Under the pieces are notes generated by a model. The model saw only the letters and a program-made list of their open reading frames with translations, did not search any database and was not told the DNA's origin. The position numbers were made by a program, and so were the translations under genes. Shown one piece after another: positions 59,561 to 64,000 of a stretch of 64,000 nt of DNA. Origin of the DNA: Abelmoschus esculentus (taxonomy: Eukaryota > Streptophyta > Magnoliopsida > Malvales > Malvaceae); contig JAUCBN010000014.1 of the NCBI GenBank assembly GCA_035048815.1, positions 14,305,501 through 14,369,500 of the forward strand, written 5' to 3'. Each line of letters starts with the position of its first letter. Position 1 is the stretch's first letter.

Positions 59561-60471
59561 TATATTTTTAATTTTTTGTTTTGATAATTTAATTTTTAAA
59601 AATTTTTATTTAATAATTAAAATTTATACATTTAACATTTTTATCATGAATATTTAATATTATTTTTGAATTTTTATATTATTAAATATAAAAATAATTT
59701 AAAATAAATGATAAAATAATTATTAAATTTTAAAAATATTTAAATAATCATTATCATTTGTCATTATCGTCGATTTTCAAAATCGATGGTCGTTTGACAT
59801 CAAATTATATTGGGCTACTTTCTTAACAAACTAAATCCGAATCTAGTAATTGTTTCATTGAAAAATATCACGAAGCTCACGAATAACAACATAAATGTTT
59901 TTTTTTTCACCTTCCATCTCTTTTCCGTGGATTTTGAAGCATTTTTGATAAAATAAATTGAATTTGACTCAAGAGAGTGAGATGAAGTAATTAGTAAAAT
60001 ATAAGATTGATTGACCATCATCTACAATCGTCGACGGTGACGGCGAATAATAATTTATTTTTATTTTTATTTTAAACTATTTAATATACCATATCGTACT
60101 AAAATAATAATAAAAATATTTTATGAGTGAAAAAATATTCAATGTATAAATTTCGGTTATTGGATAATTTTTTTTTAAAAGTTGAATACTTAAAATAAAA
60201 AAATTATTAAGTAATAACTGTTATATTTTACGTACTAACCTAAATCCAAACCTATCAATATTTTGGATCAGAATCTTTTAAAATAATTTTACATGAAAAT
60301 TAAAATATTGATAATCCAAGGTGACGTAGATCTCGATATAAATATATAATTCACATCATGGTCCACACATATATTAGTTTATTGGTGTTGCTTGTTTTCT
60401 GTTGATTATATGTAAGTAGCCATGGTTGAGAGGTAAAGCATCAATCTAACCTCCCCATGCTCACCATCACC

Positions 60472-62045
60472 ATGGACTGGACAAATACACTCCTTGCAAT
60501 GGCTGCCCTCATCTGCTTCGTTCAAGCATGGACATGGAAGACAAGGGAGAAAAACAAGAGATTACCACCTGGTCCCAGAGGGATTCCGATCCTAGGAAAC
60601 CTGTGGATGATAGGGAACAAGCCACATCAAGATTTTCAAAGGTTAGCACACAAGTATGGCCCCATCATGCACTTACGCATGGGGTTGATTCCCGTCGTCG
60701 TCGTATCATCTGCGGAAGCTGCCGAGTCATTCCTCAAGGCACATGACCTTGTTTTTGCTAGCAGGCCGCCTTATGAGGCTTCCAAGTATAACACTTATAG
60801 CCAACAGAACTTGTTCTTCTCACCATACGGCTCGTACTGGCGCAACATGCGCAAGTTGTGCACCTTAGAGTTACTTAGTAACCACAAAATTAGTACATTC
60901 AGATCCATGAGGAGACAAGAACTTGATCTCTTAGTGCAACATATTCGAGAGGCTGCTGCTGCTGGTGTTGCTGTTGATCTCACTTCTGAAGTCGCATCTT
61001 TTAGTGCCAATGTCTCTTGTAGAATGATCATCGGGAAGAAATGTAATCGTGACGATTTCGGTGAAAAAGGATTCGTAGCGACAATCCGAGAGGGGATGCA
61101 GACAGTCATTTTGTTTAATCTAGCTGATTACATCCCTCAAACTAGAGGATTTGATCTTCAGGGGATAACAAAACGCATGAAAATTATTGCCAAGGTATTC
61201 GATGACTTCTTCGAGAAGATAATCGAAGAGCATATTCAATCTAAAGATGAAAACACAGTCAAGGACTTTGTTGATGTCATGTTGGGATTCATGGAATCCG
61301 AGGAAACTCAGGAGTACAGAGTTGATCGAGACACTATCAAAGCAATCATCTTGGTAGTCTTCTGTATCTCAATCTATGTCCCATTTCGGACTCGATCTAA
61401 AAACTTGCCTGTTTATCATGATTCTTGCAGGACATGCTCGTGGGTTCAATGGATACATCAGCGGCTACGATCGATTGGACGTTGGCGGAACTCATTAGAC
61501 ATCCACGGGTGATGAAGAAACTCCAAAAGGAACTCCAAGATGTGGTAGGCATGAATAGGATGGTCGAAGAATCGGACCTGGAGAAATTGGAGTACTTGTA
61601 CGTGGTTATGAAAGAAAGCTTGAGGTTACATCCGGTGGGACTATTTATGATCCGGCACGCAGCTAGGGAAGATAGCACGGTGAATGGCTTTCACATACCA
61701 AAGAACGCACACATACTCGTCAACGCATGGGCCATAGGACGGGACCAAAAGGTTTGGACCGATGCCGAGAAGTTTTATCCGGAGAGATTCGTTGGAAGTG
61801 ACGTTGATGTTCGAGGACAAAACTTTGAGCTGATCCCATTTGGTTCTGGTCGCAGAGGCTGTCCCGGAATGCAATTGGCTCTCACCGTCGTTCGGCTTGT
61901 GGTGGCACAATTGGTCCATTGCTTTGATTGGGAGCTGCCGGAGAATATGTTGCCAACTGAGTTGGATATGAGTGATGAATATGGACTTGTTTGTACTAGA
62001 GCCGAACCTCTTCTAGCTACACCAACGTGGCGCCTAAACACATGA
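60472..62045 (+). CDS. cytochrome P450, CYP71 clan (CYP736A-like), intact copy
   Basis: Two exons, 60472-61353 and 61431-62045 (1497 nt, 498 aa), with a clean TTG|GTAGTC donor and TTGCAG acceptor. An N-terminal ER anchor (LLAMAALICFVQAW), LPPGPRGIPILGN, I-helix SMDTSAATIDW, ExxR at 356-359 (KESLRLHP), YPERF and haem loop PFGSGRRGCPG with Cys438 are all present. It is a close tandem paralogue of the gene at 56228. Differences in likely substrate-recognition regions (for example HPVGLFMIRHAA against HPVAPLLVHTTR after the K-helix) suggest possible divergence in specificity. ATG 60472 is preferred to 60457 because MDWTNTLL aligns with MEWTNTLL of the paralogue. CYP736A members have been linked to stress and specialised metabolism; the substrate here is unknown. 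Confidence 0.94.
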
Positions 62046-64000
62046 GAAACTGGAACTCATCAGATGTCTTACTTAACGAGTTTGGATCCGACATTTGTCT
62101 TAAAAATATAACTATTTTTAATCAATAATAATAAGTTGAGTTTTCAACTCAACTCTGAATTAATACTTTTAATTATTTCCCATTATACAGCTATCTTGTG
62201 CCCTTGATGTAACCAATTAACCTACAGTTGGCTCTATTTGAATGTTATTTAACCAATTAATCCTCGACTTATGGTGGAACCTCTTCAACCCAAAAACGAT
62301 CTTCATCTCCTTTATTCAATAGATGTGATAGTTTGATAGACATAATCACTTTATTATTATATAATTGATAGATTAATAAAAAAAAATCTCCTTGTGACCT
62401 TATCGTTGTATGCTAATAGATATAATTATGTCGATAATAAAAATTTTAAATATAAAAAAATAAATTTATTTATTTTTAATTAACATTCAATTATTAAAAT
62501 ATATAAGTTTTGAAGTTTAATATTATTGTTTTAATTATTTTTTAATGTTAAAATAATTTATTGTCAAAAAAAAAGTTAATTGATTTATTTATTCTAAATT
62601 TATAATTAAATAATTAAATATTACTTTTAAAATTGACTTGTATGATCTTACACTTATAACTAAATAATTTTATTTTTTCTTCTTTTAAAAAAGTATTTTA
62701 TTTATTTATTATTAAATTTATAATTGTGACTTATAACGTAGTTTAGACAGACAATTGAAAAATCTCCTTTAGTCAACTCCACGCTTCACATTTTGGTAGA
62801 GTTTCTTTTAAGAATATTGTACTCAGAATACATTCATATGTTTTATATATAATTACATTACTGAAATCAACAACTTAAATTTTAAAATTAAATGATTTTA
62901 TTTTTAAAAATAAATAAATATAAACGATTAAATATATTATTATACAAAAAATATATATTATCAATAATTAGTTGGTTTAATTGAATGAAATTTTAGATCT
63001 TTTAAATAACGGTAGTAATCGAATCTTGAAGTTATAAATAAAGAAATTAAAATAGAAGGGTTTATATTAAATCTCAAAGATTTAAATTAATATATGAATA
63101 AATTAAAACTGACGGTTAAATAAAAAAATAAATAAAGATCGATTCAGCAATTCAAATATTGGTGCTTTGAACATTGTTCCTAGGAAGACTTCATCAATAT
63201 TTAATTATAGAATTAATCATGAATTAGAAAATGAGAAAAAGAAGAAAAAAAACTTTGGGTTACAAAATGGTTAATAAAATTTATTAAAAAGTAAAATGGT
63301 AATCAAGCTTACAAGTATTACAAAATAATAATCAAATTTTATGTCTTTTAATAAAATAATACTTCGATTGTTAAATAGTTAATAAGAATGTTATAAAATT
63401 TTATATGATAACATATTTATTTCTTTATATTTATATATTCACTCAATTTAATTTAAATCTATAAAAAATTAAAAATTTTAATTTTTATTATTTATATATT
63501 CTTTTAATTCAATCTTATTTATAATTATATTAAATATTTAAATTTGTACTTTATTTTCAAACCCTAAAGCGGAGGAAAGAAGAAAAAAGATTATCGTTGT
63601 AGCCGTTCGATTTAATCAAACTCATTTTCTGATAATTTTCTATGATATTTTTTTTTACACTGAATAAGATATTTTTAATATAAAGAAAGTGATACTTTTC
63701 TCAGTCCAGGTTTGCTTATATTTCTAGTGTTTATTTAATACTGCAGTCTGCAGTAAATATTTATTGCCTATCTGATATTGCATTAAACGAAAGGAAATAG
63801 TACTATAGAATCGTTTCACACATCCATCATCAAGACCTTATTACAGTTCTTCAAAAAAGATACAATCTTTTTCCAACCAAAAAAACTTTCCCATCAACCA
63901 AACACACAAAAAAACTACAGAATCAAAACCTAACCACTGACAACGTTCAGTAAACAAGAAACAATCAAACCATCCGGATAGAATGTTTTTCTCCTCTCCA
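62046..64000. other. AT-rich right flank
   Basis: Bases to ~62200 are probably 3' UTR of the second P450. The rest is AT-rich with no coding frame. The last ~200 bases (63790-64000) are less AT-rich and could be the 3' UTR of a minus-strand gene beyond the window, but nothing coding is visible. A small palindrome ACTGCAGTCTGCAGT lies near 63741-63755. Confidence 0.5.

Larger units (their letters stand above)
57813..60471. other. spacer between P450 genes with duplicated remnants
   Basis: Contains, in order: probable 3' UTR of the first P450; a P450 fragment (58030-58246); an AT-rich stretch (58250-58620) with GACCCTGTGCAAT near its start and GACCTTGTACGGTCGC near its end, possibly a decayed transposon; a (CCAGA)n run at 58790-58812; a copy of the first P450 upstream region (58962-59042); the ~68-bp minisatellite (59143-59560); then AT-rich DNA and the second P450 promoter. 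Confidence 0.7.

Overview
This is a plant nuclear window. The genes have GT-AG introns and include RPN2, cytosolic L13a, ER cytochrome b5, KRP cell-cycle inhibitors, a CLE peptide, a MYB-CC factor, an AP2/ERF factor and CYP71-clan P450s. The spacers are very AT-rich and carry hAT-type and other small transposons. A eudicot fits best. A Malvaceae member such as cotton is plausible but not proven from this sequence.

Layout. 1-2.1 kb: AT-rich spacer. 2.1-3.8 kb (+): acyl-activating enzyme. 4.8-8.5 kb (-): an 11-exon type I membrane protein, followed by an intact-ended hAT-type element with 8-bp target duplications (8668-9448). 10.06-10.35 kb (+): a CLE41/44 (TDIF)-like peptide precursor. 10.4-14.6 kb: spacer with a palindrome and a TIR element (13382-14138). 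14.7-22.1 kb (+): two tandem KRP CDK-inhibitor genes. 22.75-24.8 kb (-): cytochrome b5. 25.9-31.7 kb (+): 26S proteasome subunit RPN2. 32.7-34.2 kb (+): 60S ribosomal protein L13a with telo-box and site II promoter motifs. 35.9-37.3 kb (+): a pectin methylesterase broken by a frameshift at its catalytic QDT motif. 39.0-42.4 kb (+): MYB-CC (PHR1-like) factor. 43.1-46.1 kb (+): GTD-binding (MyoB-type) myosin receptor. 46.9-47.8 kb (-): DREB A-6/RAP2.4-like ERF, with a hAT-type MITE about 40 bp upstream of its TATA box and a second copy 0.5 kb further out. 48-54 kb: spacer with a duplicated G-box/W-box module. 54.0-55.7 kb (+): GH17-CBM43 protein with both catalytic glutamates replaced by glycine. 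56.2-62.0 kb (+): CYP736A-like P450 cluster made of a gene with a lost splice donor, a decayed fragment, a duplicated promoter turned into a ~68-bp minisatellite, and an intact gene. 62-64 kb: AT-rich spacer.

The genes do not form one pathway; this is ordinary plant gene order mixing housekeeping genes with lineage-specific tandem duplicates. I did not find a wholly new multi-gene system. The strongest candidates for new biology are the double-glycine GH17 pseudoenzyme, the P450 promoter-to-minisatellite event, the MITE insertion against the ERF core promoter, and the TDIF-like peptide with an acidic residue at position 10.

Exon boundaries were placed by reading GT/AG sites, keeping frame and comparing with remembered family sequences. 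Summed exon lengths are multiples of three for every gene I call intact.
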